This document shows positions 42,033-51,500 of a stretch of DNA of 64,000 nucleotides, one piece after another. The notes under the pieces are model-generated. The model worked only from the letters and a program-made list of their open reading frames with translations, was not told the DNA's origin and searched no databases. This stretch comes from Hymenobacter jeollabukensis (GTDB lineage Bacteria; Bacteroidota; Bacteroidia; Cytophagales; Hymenobacteraceae). The stretch lies in the NCBI RefSeq assembly GCF_005771675.1, contig NZ_VAJM01000003.1, forward strand, positions 124,001-188,000, written 5' to 3'. Positions within the stretch are counted from its first letter, which is position 1. Every line of letters begins with the position of its first letter. The position numbers were made by a program, and so were the translations under genes.

Positions 42033-43031
42033 CTACTTCGCGGCGGCGGCCAGGGGGGCCAGGTACTGCGGCTCTTCCCGCAGGTGCTGCAGCATATCGG
42101 CCGTCATCTTGTTCAGGTCGAACTCGGGTTGCCAGCCCCAGTCTGCGCGGGCGCGGCTGTCGTCGATGCTCTTGGGCCAGCTGTCGGCAATCTGCTGGCG
42201 CGAGTCGGGCTGGTAGCTCACCTGAAAATCGGGCAGGTGCTGCTGAATGCTGCGGGTTATTTCGGCCGGCGAGAAGCTCATGGCGCCCAGGTTGTAGCTG
42301 GTGCGGATTTTCACTTGCTCGGCCGGGGCATGCATGATATCCAGCGTGGCCTTGAGCGCGTCGGGCATGTACATCATCGGCAGGTAGGTGTCTTCCTGCA
42401 GAAAGCACTGGTAGGCGAGGCCCTGTGCCGCGTGGTGGTAGATGTCGACGGCGTAGTCGGTGGTGCCGCCGCCGGGCAGGCTCTTGTAGCCGATCAGGCC
42501 GGGGTAGCGCAGGCTGCGCACGTCGAGGCCGTGGCGGCGGAAGTACCAGTCGAGCCATAGCTCGCCGGCCTGCTTGCTGATGCCGTACACCGTGCCGGGG
42601 TCCATGACGGTGTACTGCGGGGTGTTTTCGCGCGGGGTGTTCGGGCCGAATACGGCGATGCTGCTGGGCCAGTAGATGCGCGGCTTGTCGTACTCCAGGG
42701 CCGCGCCCAGCACGTTGAAGAGGCCGTCCATGTTCAGCTGCCAGCCAAACTCGGGGTTCTTTTCGGCGGTGGCCGAGAGCAGGGCGGCCAGGTGATACAC
42801 CTGCTTGGGGCGGTATTTCTGCATCACTTCGCCGAGGCGGGCGCGGTCGAGCACGTCGAGCTGCTCGAAGGGGCCGGCTTCGGCCAGCTCCGGGTGCTTG
42901 GGCAGGCGCACGTCGGCCGCAATGACGTTCGAAGCGCCGTAGCGCTGGCGCAGTTCGTGGGTGAGTTCGAAACCCAGTTGTCCGCCGGCGCCAATTACCA
43001 GAATTGTGTCGCCTGTGCCGGTAGTGCTCAT
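42033..43031 (-). CDS. NAD-dependent epimerase/dehydratase, L-threonine 3-dehydrogenase-like
   Basis: A 332-residue extended SDR. The NAD motif GAGGQLG is at the N-terminus and YxxxK is in VYGISKQAGE. RRHGLDVRSLRYPGLIGYKS and GGGTTDYAVDIYHHA are typical of the SDR-type threonine dehydrogenases of Bacteroidota, which oxidise threonine to 2-amino-3-oxobutyrate. Its product is the substrate of kbl at 50110, which supports the call. The ATG at 43031 (MSTTGTGD) is preferred over a frame open to 43157. A TATCTTTG element lies 75 bases upstream. Confidence 0.85.
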   Translation of the reverse strand: MSTTGTGDTILVIGAGGQLGFELTHELRQRYGASNVIAADVRLPKHPELAEAGPFEQLDVLDRARLGEVMQKYRPKQVYHLAALLSATAEKNPEFGWQLNMDGLFNVLGAALEYDKPRIYWPSSIAVFGPNTPRENTPQYTVMDPGTVYGISKQAGELWLDWYFRRHGLDVRSLRYPGLIGYKSLPGGGTTDYAVDIYHHAAQGLAYQCFLQEDTYLPMMYMPDALKATLDIMHAPAEQVKIRTSYNLGAMSFSPAEITRSIQQHLPDFQVSYQPDSRQQIADSWPKSIDDSRARADWGWQPEFDLNKMTADMLQHLREEPQYLAPLAAAAK

Positions 43032-43105
43032 GGGGTGGGAGGGGGGAAGGAGTGGGGGAATGCCGATCAGGGGAAAGGTGTCTCGGGGCCGCGGCGGGCC
43101 GGCGG

Positions 43106-43113
43106 CAAAGATA
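43106..43113 (-). promoter_or_regulatory. -7-like element TATCTTTG before the epimerase gene
   Basis: A perfect TAnnTTTG match on the minus strand, 75 bases before the ATG at 43031. Confidence 0.45.
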
Positions 43114-43176
43114 CCCGGTTTGGCGGGCGGCGGCACGCGGCCGGCCGGGCCGTGCAACGTTCGAGGCTAGTACGGT

Positions 43177-43184
43177 TATCTTTG
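43177..43184 (+). promoter_or_regulatory. -7-like element TATCTTTG, 4 nt before the patatin gene ATG
   Basis: A perfect TAnnTTTG match separated from ATG 43189 by GGCT. Same spacing as at rlmN. Confidence 0.6.
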
Positions 43185-43188
43185 GGCT

Positions 43189-44295
43189 ATGATGCACAGT
43201 ACTATACCAGTGACGATGATGCGCCGCGGGCTGGCCCTGCTCAGCGGCCTGCTACTGCTAGCCGGGGCGGCGCGGGCCCAGTCGGCGCACCCCTACCGCA
43301 ACCTGGTGATGGAGGGCGGCGGCATCCGCGGCGTGGCCTACGGCGGCGCGCTGGAGGAGCTGGACAAGCAGGGCGTGCTGCGCGGCATCGAGCGGGTGGG
43401 CGGTACCTCGGCGGGCGCCATTCAGGCCGCGCTGCTGGCCGTGGGCTACACCCCGGCCGAAATCGTGCAGGAAGTCAACAACACCCCGATTCAGCGCTTC
43501 AACGACGGCCGCTGGTTTTTCTTCGGCGGCTCGCATCGCATGCGCAAGCAGTACGGCTGGTACCTCGGCGACGCCCTCACCAACAAAATAGCCGGGCTGG
43601 TGGCCCGCAAGACCGGCAAGCCCAACCTGACCCTAGGGGAATTGCACCAGCTGGCCCAGCAGCAGCCCGGCCACTTCCGCGACCTGTACACCACCGGCAC
43701 CAACCTCACCCTGCAGCGCGTGCAGGTGTTCAGCTACGAAACCAACCCCCAGATGCGCGTGGCCGACGCGGTGCGCATCTCGATGAGCATTCCGCTGTAC
43801 TTCCGCGCCGTGCTGCTCGACGCGCAGGGCAACGTCGTCCACGGCCGGCCCGAGAAAGGCCAGCCGGTGCAGGTGATGGTCGACGGCGGGATGCTGGCCA
43901 ACTACCCCATCGACCTCTTCGACAAGCCGCGTTACCTGCCCGCCGGCGCCCCGGCCACGCCCGATGCCCGCGGCAACGTGTTCAACCCCCAGACCCTGGG
44001 CCTGCGCGTCGACCGGGCCGAGCAGATTGCCCTCGATACGCTGCCCACCGGCCGGCAGGCCCTGGCGCCCTACGAAATCAAGAACTTCGGCACCTACGTG
44101 GGGGCGCTCTACAACCTGACGGAGGAAAACCTGAACCCCGCCCGCCCCGAGGACTGGACGCGCACCGTGAGCATCAACACCGCCGGCTTCGCGCCCAAGA
44201 TCAAGCGCATGTCGGAGGCCGAAAAGCAGCAGCTCATGGACAGCGGCCGCCTCGGCGTGCAGGCCTACCTGCAGCGGGCCCAGGCCAAGAAATAA
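43189..44295 (+). CDS. Patatin-like phospholipase, exported
   Basis: A 368-residue lipid acyl hydrolase. The oxyanion loop GGGIRG and the nucleophile motif GTSAG (Ser) are near the N-terminus, and the catalytic Asp is in VDGGMLANYP. A signal peptide follows an alternative ATG pair at 43216 (MMRRGLALLSGLLLLAGAAR); from 43189 it has nine extra residues. The promoter element 4 bases before 43189 implies either a leaderless start there or a short leader to 43216. It has its own terminator. Confidence 0.9.
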   Translation: MMHSTIPVTMMRRGLALLSGLLLLAGAARAQSAHPYRNLVMEGGGIRGVAYGGALEELDKQGVLRGIERVGGTSAGAIQAALLAVGYTPAEIVQEVNNTPIQRFNDGRWFFFGGSHRMRKQYGWYLGDALTNKIAGLVARKTGKPNLTLGELHQLAQQQPGHFRDLYTTGTNLTLQRVQVFSYETNPQMRVADAVRISMSIPLYFRAVLLDAQGNVVHGRPEKGQPVQVMVDGGMLANYPIDLFDKPRYLPAGAPATPDARGNVFNPQTLGLRVDRAEQIALDTLPTGRQALAPYEIKNFGTYVGALYNLTEENLNPARPEDWTRTVSINTAGFAPKIKRMSEAEKQQLMDSGRLGVQAYLQRAQAKK

Positions 44296-44313
44296 GTCTG
44301 CCGCTTCCTACCC

Positions 44314-44362
44314 AAAGCCGGTGCCCCGGATGGCTCGTTGCCGTCCGGGGCACCGGCTTTTT
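44314..44362 (+). terminator. Terminator of the patatin gene
   Basis: A perfect 17-bp stem (44314-44330 with 44344-44360) followed by a T-run, 19 bases after the stop. Confidence 0.88.
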
Positions 44363-44416
44363 ACTGCTCTGCCGGGGCAGCGGTAGGGTACTGACGAACA
44401 ACAAAACTTTCTTTAT

Positions 44417-44431
44417 TTAGACTTTTTCTAA
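44417..44431. promoter_or_regulatory. Dyad TTAGA-N5-TCTAA upstream of the TonB receptor
   Basis: A perfect 5-bp dyad with a 5-base centre in the AT-rich leader of the receptor gene. It may be an operator or part of the promoter. Confidence 0.35.
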
Positions 44432-44507
44432 TCAATCATATAAACTTTAGAACAAAATCAGGTAACGATTTTACTGGGCAAAGTTGCTGGTCTTTATTTG
44501 AATGTTC

Positions 44508-44524
44508 TTTGGAATGATTCCAAA
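44508..44524. promoter_or_regulatory. 7-1-7-type palindrome, candidate Fur-family operator
   Basis: TTTGGAATGATTCCAAA is a perfect 8-1-8 palindrome that ends 12 bases before the receptor ATG. Its AAT-N-ATT core and geometry resemble Fur-family sites. The downstream genes are for iron uptake. Confidence 0.55.
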
Positions 44525-44536
44525 TAAAATCAGCTC

Positions 44537-47002
44537 ATGAATACCCGCCGCCTGCTAGGAATAGCAACCATCGTTTCGGCTACTGCGCTGCCCGCCTGGG
44601 CCCAGCAAGCCACCTCCACCATTCGCGGCACCGTCCGCACCCAGGACGGCTCACCCGCCGAAGCCGTTTCCGTGGGCTTGAAGGGCCGCCCCCAGGGCGC
44701 CATCACCGACAGCAAGGGCCAGTTCGTCATCGACCGGGTGCGCGACGGGGAGTACAGCGTGGTGGTATCGGCGGTGGGGCTGCAGACGACGGAGAAGCCA
44801 GTGACGGTGAGCGGCGGGCAGCCGGTGACGGTGGACTTTGTGCTGGCCGAAAGCGCTCAGCGCCTGCGCGAGGTGACGGTGCAGGGCAACCGCATCAACA
44901 AGTTCGACCGCAAGCAGTCGGTGGACGTGAACAAGATGCCGCTCAGCAACCTGGAAAACCCGCAGGTATACGCCACCGTGGGCAAGGAGCTGCTGACTGA
45001 GCAGTTGGTGTTTTCGGTGGACGACGCGACGCGCAACGCGCCGGGCCTGCAGAAAATGTGGGACGCCACCGGCCGCGGCGGCGACGGCGGCGCCTTTTAC
45101 GCCGCGCGGGGCTTTGTCACCCAGAGCCAGCTGCGCAACGGGGTAGCCGGCAACGTAACCGGCGACATCGACGCGGTGAACCTGGAGAAGCTGGAAGTCA
45201 TCAAAGGTCCCTCGGCCACGCTGTTCGGCTCGTCGCTGACCTCGTACGGCGGCCTGATGAACCGCGTGACCAAGAAACCGCTCGATACCTTCGGCGGCGA
45301 AATCAATGTGGCGGCCGGTAGCTACGGCTTTCACCGCGTGTCGGCCGACGTGAACCTGGTGGACCAGAGCGCGCCTGCCGATGAGCCCAAAACCCTGGGC
45401 CTGCGCCTGAATACGGCTTACACCTACGAGGACAACTTCCAGAACAAGGGCTACACCGGCTTCAACAAGAACCTGGCCGTGGCCCCCAGCCTGCAGTGGC
45501 GCGCCACGGACCGGCTGACGGTAAACCTCGACGCGGAAATTTACCAAGGCCGGGGCACGGGCAAGCAGTTCATCTTCCTGTACTTTACGCCGGCTCAGTT
45601 GGGCTTCGATCGGGCCGACAAGTCGCCGTTCGATTACCGCCGGTCGTACCAGGGGCCGGGCCTGATTCAGGACTCGCGCAGCACCAACCTGTTCGGGCAG
45701 GTGCAGTACAAGATTTCGCCCAGCTTCACGGCCACGACCTACCTGACCAGCAGCCACAGCTACTCAAACGGCAACTCGGCGTACTTCTACCTGACGCCGT
45801 CGACCGCAGATTTCCGCCGCCGCCATCCCGAACTGCCCGCCGCCGACAACTACCTGGTGCGGGCCGACCAATCGACGGACAACAGCCAGAAGCAGCTGTG
45901 GGAGGCGCAACAGCTGTTCAACGGCGACTTCCGGGTGGGCAGCCTGCGCAACCGCGTGGTGCTGGGCCTGGATTTCCTGCGCACCCACTCGGACATCAAC
46001 TTCGTGGGCGCCAACTTCGACACGGTGGCCCTGGCCTCGCCGCGGCCCGTGCTGGATCAGTTCAACGGCGCTACCATGAACGCCGTGTACGCCAGCGGCG
46101 GCGGTGGGCGCTACCTGGTCACCACCAAGTCGAACACGTACAGCGCCTTCGTATCGGACGTGCTGAACCTGACCGAGCAGCTGAGCGTGCTGGCCGCCCT
46201 GCGCGTAGACCACGTCAGCAACACGGGCGGGCTGTTTTACTCGCCCGTGGCCGCGTACAAGCAAACCACGTTTTCGCCTAAGTTCGGGGTGGTATATCAG
46301 CCGGTGAAAGACCGGGTGAGCGTGTTTGCCAACTACCAGAACAGCTTCAACAACCTGGGTCTCTACCTGGCCGCCGACGGCAGCCGCCCGCTGGCCCGGC
46401 CCGAGCGCGCCAACCAGTGGGAAGGCGGGGTGAAGCTAGACGCGGCCGGCGGCCGCCTCAGTGCCACGGTGAGCTACTACAACATCCGGGTGCAGGACCG
46501 GCTGCGGCTGCTGGGCTACTCGCCCGTCACGTTTGAAGCCATTAACGCCCAGGACGCCACCCAGCGCAGCCAGGGCCTGGAAGTCAACCTGGTGGCCAAC
46601 CCGGTGCGCGGCTTGAACGTGATTGGCGGCTTCTCCTACAACGAGTCGAAGTTTGAGGACTCGCCCGAGGACGTAAACGGCCGCCGCCCCAACACCGCTT
46701 CCTCGCCCTACCTGGCCAACGCCTGGGTAAGCTACCGCCAGCCCGAGGGCGCGCTGCGCGGCCTGGGCGCGGGCGTCGGCGGCAACTACGTCAGCGAAAA
46801 CCGCGTGCAGAACGCGAACAACAACGTGTTTAAGCTGCCCAGCTACACGATCTTCAACGCCAGCATCTTCTACGACCAGCCCAAGTACCGCCTGTCGGCC
46901 AAGGTGGATAACCTGACCGACCAGCAGTACTGGACCGGCTACACGACCATGAACCCGCAGAAGCTGCGCAGCATTGTCGGCAGCGTGGCCTACAAATTCT
47001 AA
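44537..47002 (+). CDS. TonB-dependent siderophore receptor
   Basis: An 821-residue outer-membrane transporter. A signal peptide (ends ALPAWAQ) is followed by a carboxypeptidase-regulatory-like domain (STIRGTVRTQDGSPAEAVSV), then the plug domain (VIKGPSATLFGSSLTSYGGL) and a beta barrel ending in aromatic KF (IVGSVAYKF). This layout is the FecA/FhuE-like siderophore receptor type. The N-terminal extra domain is common in Bacteroidota. A palindrome near the start codon suggests iron-dependent control. The downstream PepSY protein could help release iron. Confidence 0.93.
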   Translation: MNTRRLLGIATIVSATALPAWAQQATSTIRGTVRTQDGSPAEAVSVGLKGRPQGAITDSKGQFVIDRVRDGEYSVVVSAVGLQTTEKPVTVSGGQPVTVDFVLAESAQRLREVTVQGNRINKFDRKQSVDVNKMPLSNLENPQVYATVGKELLTEQLVFSVDDATRNAPGLQKMWDATGRGGDGGAFYAARGFVTQSQLRNGVAGNVTGDIDAVNLEKLEVIKGPSATLFGSSLTSYGGLMNRVTKKPLDTFGGEINVAAGSYGFHRVSADVNLVDQSAPADEPKTLGLRLNTAYTYEDNFQNKGYTGFNKNLAVAPSLQWRATDRLTVNLDAEIYQGRGTGKQFIFLYFTPAQLGFDRADKSPFDYRRSYQGPGLIQDSRSTNLFGQVQYKISPSFTATTYLTSSHSYSNGNSAYFYLTPSTADFRRRHPELPAADNYLVRADQSTDNSQKQLWEAQQLFNGDFRVGSLRNRVVLGLDFLRTHSDINFVGANFDTVALASPRPVLDQFNGATMNAVYASGGGGRYLVTTKSNTYSAFVSDVLNLTEQLSVLAALRVDHVSNTGGLFYSPVAAYKQTTFSPKFGVVYQPVKDRVSVFANYQNSFNNLGLYLAADGSRPLARPERANQWEGGVKLDAAGGRLSATVSYYNIRVQDRLRLLGYSPVTFEAINAQDATQRSQGLEVNLVANPVRGLNVIGGFSYNESKFEDSPEDVNGRRPNTASSPYLANAWVSYRQPEGALRGLGAGVGGNYVSENRVQNANNNVFKLPSYTIFNASIFYDQPKYRLSAKVDNLTDQQYWTGYTTMNPQKLRSIVGSVAYKF

Positions 47003-47018
47003 GTCGGCGCCGTCCGAT

Positions 47019-47056
47019 AAAGTCCGCGCCGGCCCGTTGGGGTCGGGGCGGACTTT
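47019..47056 (+). terminator. Hairpin after the siderophore receptor
   Basis: AAAGTCCG (47019-47026) pairs with CGGACTTT (47049-47056); inner pairing is imperfect. It may reduce but not stop read-through to the next genes. Confidence 0.6.
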
Positions 47057-47085
47057 CGCGTTTCCCATTTCTCCGTTAGTTCCCG

Positions 47086-47586
47086 ATGACTACCCTGCCC
47101 GTTCCCCGTTTCGAAACCGGCCCGGCCATGCTGCTGGGCGGACTGCGCGGCGTGCATCACTTTGCCACCGCCGAGGCTACCGTGCCGGCCCAGTGGGCCC
47201 GGTTCCGGGCCCTGAAGCCGCTGCCGGGCCTGCTGAACCCGGGCACTGTCTACGGCATTCTGTGCCGGCCCGACCCGGGCAAGCGGATGTTCGAGTACCT
47301 GTGCGCCTGCGAAGTGGCCGACCTGGCGGCCCTACCCGCCGGCCTGGGCCGCCTGCGGGTGCCGGCAGCCCGCTACGCCGTATTCCGCCACACCGACTCG
47401 CTGCAGACGCTGGCGGCTACTTGGTGGGCCATCTGGCAGCAGTGGTACCCGACCTCGGGCCTGCACTGGGCCCCCACGCCCGATATCGAGCGGTACGGCC
47501 CCGAGTTCGACCCGGCCACCGGTCAGGGGGGCGTAGAAATCTGGTTTCCCATCCTGGCGGGCGCCGAGGCGCCGGCCCTTAGCTAA
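47086..47586 (+). CDS. GyrI-like small-molecule-binding protein
   Basis: A 166-residue protein with the GyrI-like/AraC effector-binding fold: an N-terminal strand (PAMLLGGLRGVHHF), a helix with AQWARFRALKPLPG, then MFEYLCACEVADLAALPAGL and YAVFRHTDSLQTLAATW. No DNA-binding domain is attached. Such stand-alone proteins bind or hydrolyse small hydrophobic compounds. Its position between the receptor and the PepSY gene suggests a link to iron-siderophore handling, inferred only from location. Confidence 0.8.
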   Translation: MTTLPVPRFETGPAMLLGGLRGVHHFATAEATVPAQWARFRALKPLPGLLNPGTVYGILCRPDPGKRMFEYLCACEVADLAALPAGLGRLRVPAARYAVFRHTDSLQTLAATWWAIWQQWYPTSGLHWAPTPDIERYGPEFDPATGQGGVEIWFPILAGAEAPALS

Positions 47587-47596
47587 GTCCCGCCCT

Positions 47597-48733
47597 ATGA
47601 AGCTAAAGCAAGCCGTCGGTAAACTGCACCTCTGGCTGGGGCTGGCCTCCGGGCTGGTGGTGTTCATCGTGAGCCTGACCGGCGCCATCTTTGTGTTTCA
47701 GGACGACATCCGCGACCTGACCGAGCCCTGGCGTAAGGTGGAAGCGCAGCATACGGCCATGCTGCTGCCTTCGCGCCTGCAGGCGGCGGCCCTGGCCCCG
47801 CATCCGGGCATCAGAGCGGCTGATACCTGGACCACCTACTTCGGGCCCGAGCGCTCGGCCACGGTATTCTTCACCGACAAGGCCGGGGCGCCCATCATGG
47901 TGTCGCTGAATCCTTATAGCGGGCAGGTGCTGCACGAGACGGACCTGCGCACGCACTTTTTTAGCATCATTCAGGAAATTCACATGCACCTGCTGCTGCC
48001 CGAGGCGGTGGCCAGGTGGGTGGTGGGCCTCGGCATCAGCACGTTCGTGGTGATGCTTATTACCGGCCTGGTGCTGTGGTGGCCCAAGCGCCGGCAGGAG
48101 CGGAAGCAGCGCCTGACCATCAAGTGGGGGGCGCGCTGGCGGCGCATCAACTACGATTTGCACAACGTGCTCGGCTTCTACGCGGCCAGCATCGGGCTGA
48201 TCCTGGCGCTGACGGGCCTGTTCATGATTTTTCCCTGGATGCTCGAATCGAGCATGTTCGTCATCAACGGCGGCCCGGTGGACCCTCAGGAGAAGATAAC
48301 GGCCAAAGTGGACACGCTGCAGCCGGTGGCCGCGGCTACGCAACCCCTGGCCGATGTGGTCTACCGCACCGCGCGGCGCCTCTCGCCCCGGGCCGAAATG
48401 ATTCTGCTGGGCCCGACGGGCAGCCGCAAGGACCCGGCGTACTGCTGGACCTACGCCAAAGCCCTGCACTACTACCACCGCGACGAATACGCCTTGCACC
48501 CGGTGTCCGGGCAGGTGCTGCAGTTCCTGCCCCACGCCCGCAAGAGCCCGGCCACCCGCTTCTCCGATATGAACTACGACCTGCACGTGGGCCAGATACT
48601 GGGCTTCGGCGGCAAAATCGTGGCTTTCCTGGCCAGCCTGATTTCGGCCAGCCTGCCCGTGACGGGCACCGTTATCTGGTGGGGCCGCCGCCATAAGACC
48701 AACAAACCGAAGCCCCGCCCCGCATTGGCCTGA
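47597..48733 (+). CDS. PepSY-associated TM helix domain protein (iron-uptake reductase-like)
   Basis: A 378-residue inner-membrane protein with four main helices: KLHLWLGLASGLVVFIVSLT near the start, the VVGLGISTFVVMLITGLVLW helix, the third with FYAASIGLILALTGLFMIF, and a last one near residue 355. PepSY segments fill the periplasmic loops (QVLHETDLRTHFFSIIQEIH). Such proteins often accompany TonB receptors and are thought to reduce ferric siderophores. The start lies 10 bases after the GyrI-like stop, so they form an operon. Confidence 0.88.
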   Translation: MKLKQAVGKLHLWLGLASGLVVFIVSLTGAIFVFQDDIRDLTEPWRKVEAQHTAMLLPSRLQAAALAPHPGIRAADTWTTYFGPERSATVFFTDKAGAPIMVSLNPYSGQVLHETDLRTHFFSIIQEIHMHLLLPEAVARWVVGLGISTFVVMLITGLVLWWPKRRQERKQRLTIKWGARWRRINYDLHNVLGFYAASIGLILALTGLFMIFPWMLESSMFVINGGPVDPQEKITAKVDTLQPVAAATQPLADVVYRTARRLSPRAEMILLGPTGSRKDPAYCWTYAKALHYYHRDEYALHPVSGQVLQFLPHARKSPATRFSDMNYDLHVGQILGFGGKIVAFLASLISASLPVTGTVIWWGRRHKTNKPKPRPALA

Positions 48734-48804
48734 TGCCTTTATCCACCGCGTGTGCAAAGCCGTGTGGAAAACTCGCGGGGCTGATGCGGACGGTTCACCC
48801 CGCC

Positions 48805-49011
48805 GTCATTGCGAGGCGCAGCTGCGGCAACCGTAGGAAGGCGTAGCCAATCTTTCCCCTCGCGGTAGAAGCGGTACAAGACGCACTCCCAGAAAACAGC
48901 CCCGCCCGAAACTCCGCGTCTGCAGGTTTCGGGCGGGGCTGTTTTCGGTTGGTGCCAGCGGCAGCGGCGGTGCTATTGGAGGAAGGATTGCTTCGCTTCG
49001 CTCGCAATGAC
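48805..49011. repeat. Nested inverted-repeat element, family A copy 2 (MITE-like)
   Basis: The outer ends are GTCATTGCGAG (48805-48815) and its complement at 49001-49011, with CAATCTTTCCCCTCGCGG-type sequence inside the left end and GGAAGGATTG inside the right end. The inner hairpin is a perfect 20-bp stem (48893-48912 with 48926-48945) containing CCGCCCGAAAC, as in copy 1 at 3530. It fills the 304 bases between the PepSY and TerC genes. Confidence 0.85.
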
Positions 49012-49037
49012 GGCCAGCGTTACCGTCTGCCGGGCTG

Positions 49038-49811
49038 CTACGGCAGGCGCTGGTGGCGGGGCACGTTGAAGAGCAGGGAAGAAGCCAGCGGCACCAGGAA
49101 CATGAGCACCGTCAGCACTGTGAGGCCCACGTCGGCGGCCTGGCTTTCGAGGAAGATGCTGACGGGGTGCTCGGGCTGAAAATGATCGAACAAGGACAAA
49201 ACCAGCTTCAGACCCAAGATGCCGATGACCAGGAAGGCCGAGGTTTCAAGGAAGGGGTAGCGGGCCATCAGCAGCACGAAGGCCTGGGCCACCAGCCGCA
49301 TGGCCAGAATGCCGATAAACACCCCGATGCAGACCAGGATGAGGTTGTCGGTGAAGGCCACCACGGCGAAGACGTTGTCGATGGAAAAGGCCAGGTCCAT
49401 GAGCTCGATCAGCGCCACGGTGGCCCAGAACTGCCCGAAGGCGCCCAAGGTGCGGCGGTACAGCCAGCTTTTCTCCTTCACGGGCGCGTCGTCGTCCTCG
49501 TCGTTGCCGCGGCTTTTGGGCCGGAACTGCTGGTAGCAGAGGTAGAGCAGGTACAGGCCGCCCAGGGGCTTGAGGTACCAGAAATTGATGAGGAAGGAGG
49601 CGAAGAGCAGGCAGATGCCCCGGAACACGTAGGCCCCGATGATGCCGTAGCGCAGGGCTTTCTGGCGCTGCTCCTTGGGCAGGTCGCCGACCATGGTGGC
49701 CAGCACCGCCGCGTTATCCACGCTCAGCAGGCTTTCGATGATGACCAGGTTGCCGACAATGGCCGCCGCGGCCAGCGGGTTGTCGAGAATCTGTTGGAGG
49801 TGGACGTTCAT
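49038..49811 (-). CDS. TerC family integral membrane protein
   Basis: A 257-residue protein with about seven helices. The conserved acidic motifs are ESLLSVDNAAVLATMV near the start and MDLAFSIDNVFAVVAFTDN in the middle, both with the SxDN signature thought to bind metal ions. TerC proteins are linked to tellurite resistance or manganese export (Alx/MeeF). The ATG at 49811 (MNVHLQQILDNPL) is chosen over a start at 49883. No riboswitch was recognised upstream. Confidence 0.92.
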   Translation of the reverse strand: MNVHLQQILDNPLAAAAIVGNLVIIESLLSVDNAAVLATMVGDLPKEQRQKALRYGIIGAYVFRGICLLFASFLINFWYLKPLGGLYLLYLCYQQFRPKSRGNDEDDDAPVKEKSWLYRRTLGAFGQFWATVALIELMDLAFSIDNVFAVVAFTDNLILVCIGVFIGILAMRLVAQAFVLLMARYPFLETSAFLVIGILGLKLVLSLFDHFQPEHPVSIFLESQAADVGLTVLTVLMFLVPLASSLLFNVPRHQRLP

Positions 49812-49923
49812 GCAGACAAGTAACCCCGGAAAAGCCGAAAAGGTCCGGCCAAAGCCCAAGGTGAGGGCGAAAATGCAAAACAACGGCTTTTACGGTGGCA
49901 GCACGTTAAACGCCGTCCGCGCC

Positions 49924-50050
49924 GTAGCGCGAACTTCAGCTGCGCTGACCTTCGGTTGTAGTTCGCGTATCCTGAACGGTTGTCGCAGAACGGAATCTAC
50001 CCTGACGGAAGAATACTACCTGGGATACGTGAGCTGAAAGTTCGCGCTAC
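49924..50050. repeat. Inverted-repeat element with 18-19-bp arms upstream of kbl
   Basis: Left arm 49924-49941 (GTAGCGCGAACTTCAGCT) matches right arm 50032-50050 with one base gap. The 90-base interior has a shorter pair CGTATCC / GGATACG. No gene. It is another MITE-like unit, not related by sequence to families A and B. Confidence 0.7.
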
Positions 50051-50109
50051 ATTCCTTGTCGCCGTACCTTCGCCGGCGGTTCCCCGTCATTCCCGAAAGC
50101 CCATTCCCC

Positions 50110-51357
<1,248 letters not shown>

Positions 51358-51383
51358 GGCTTGCTGCGTGCCTGAGTAAATAC

Positions 51384-51420
51384 CAAGGCCCGGTTGCGCA
51401 AGCGGCCGGGCCTTGTTGTT
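51384..51420 (+). terminator. kbl terminator
   Basis: A perfect 10-bp stem CAAGGCCCGG (51384-51393) with 51406-51415, followed by TTGTTG, 27 bases after the stop. Confidence 0.7.
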
Positions 51421-51500
51421 GACGGCCCACTCCTTGGGCTCAATCCGATAAACGCTACCTTCCATAGCAACTCCCGACCACTGTCATTCCCGCCTTTGCT

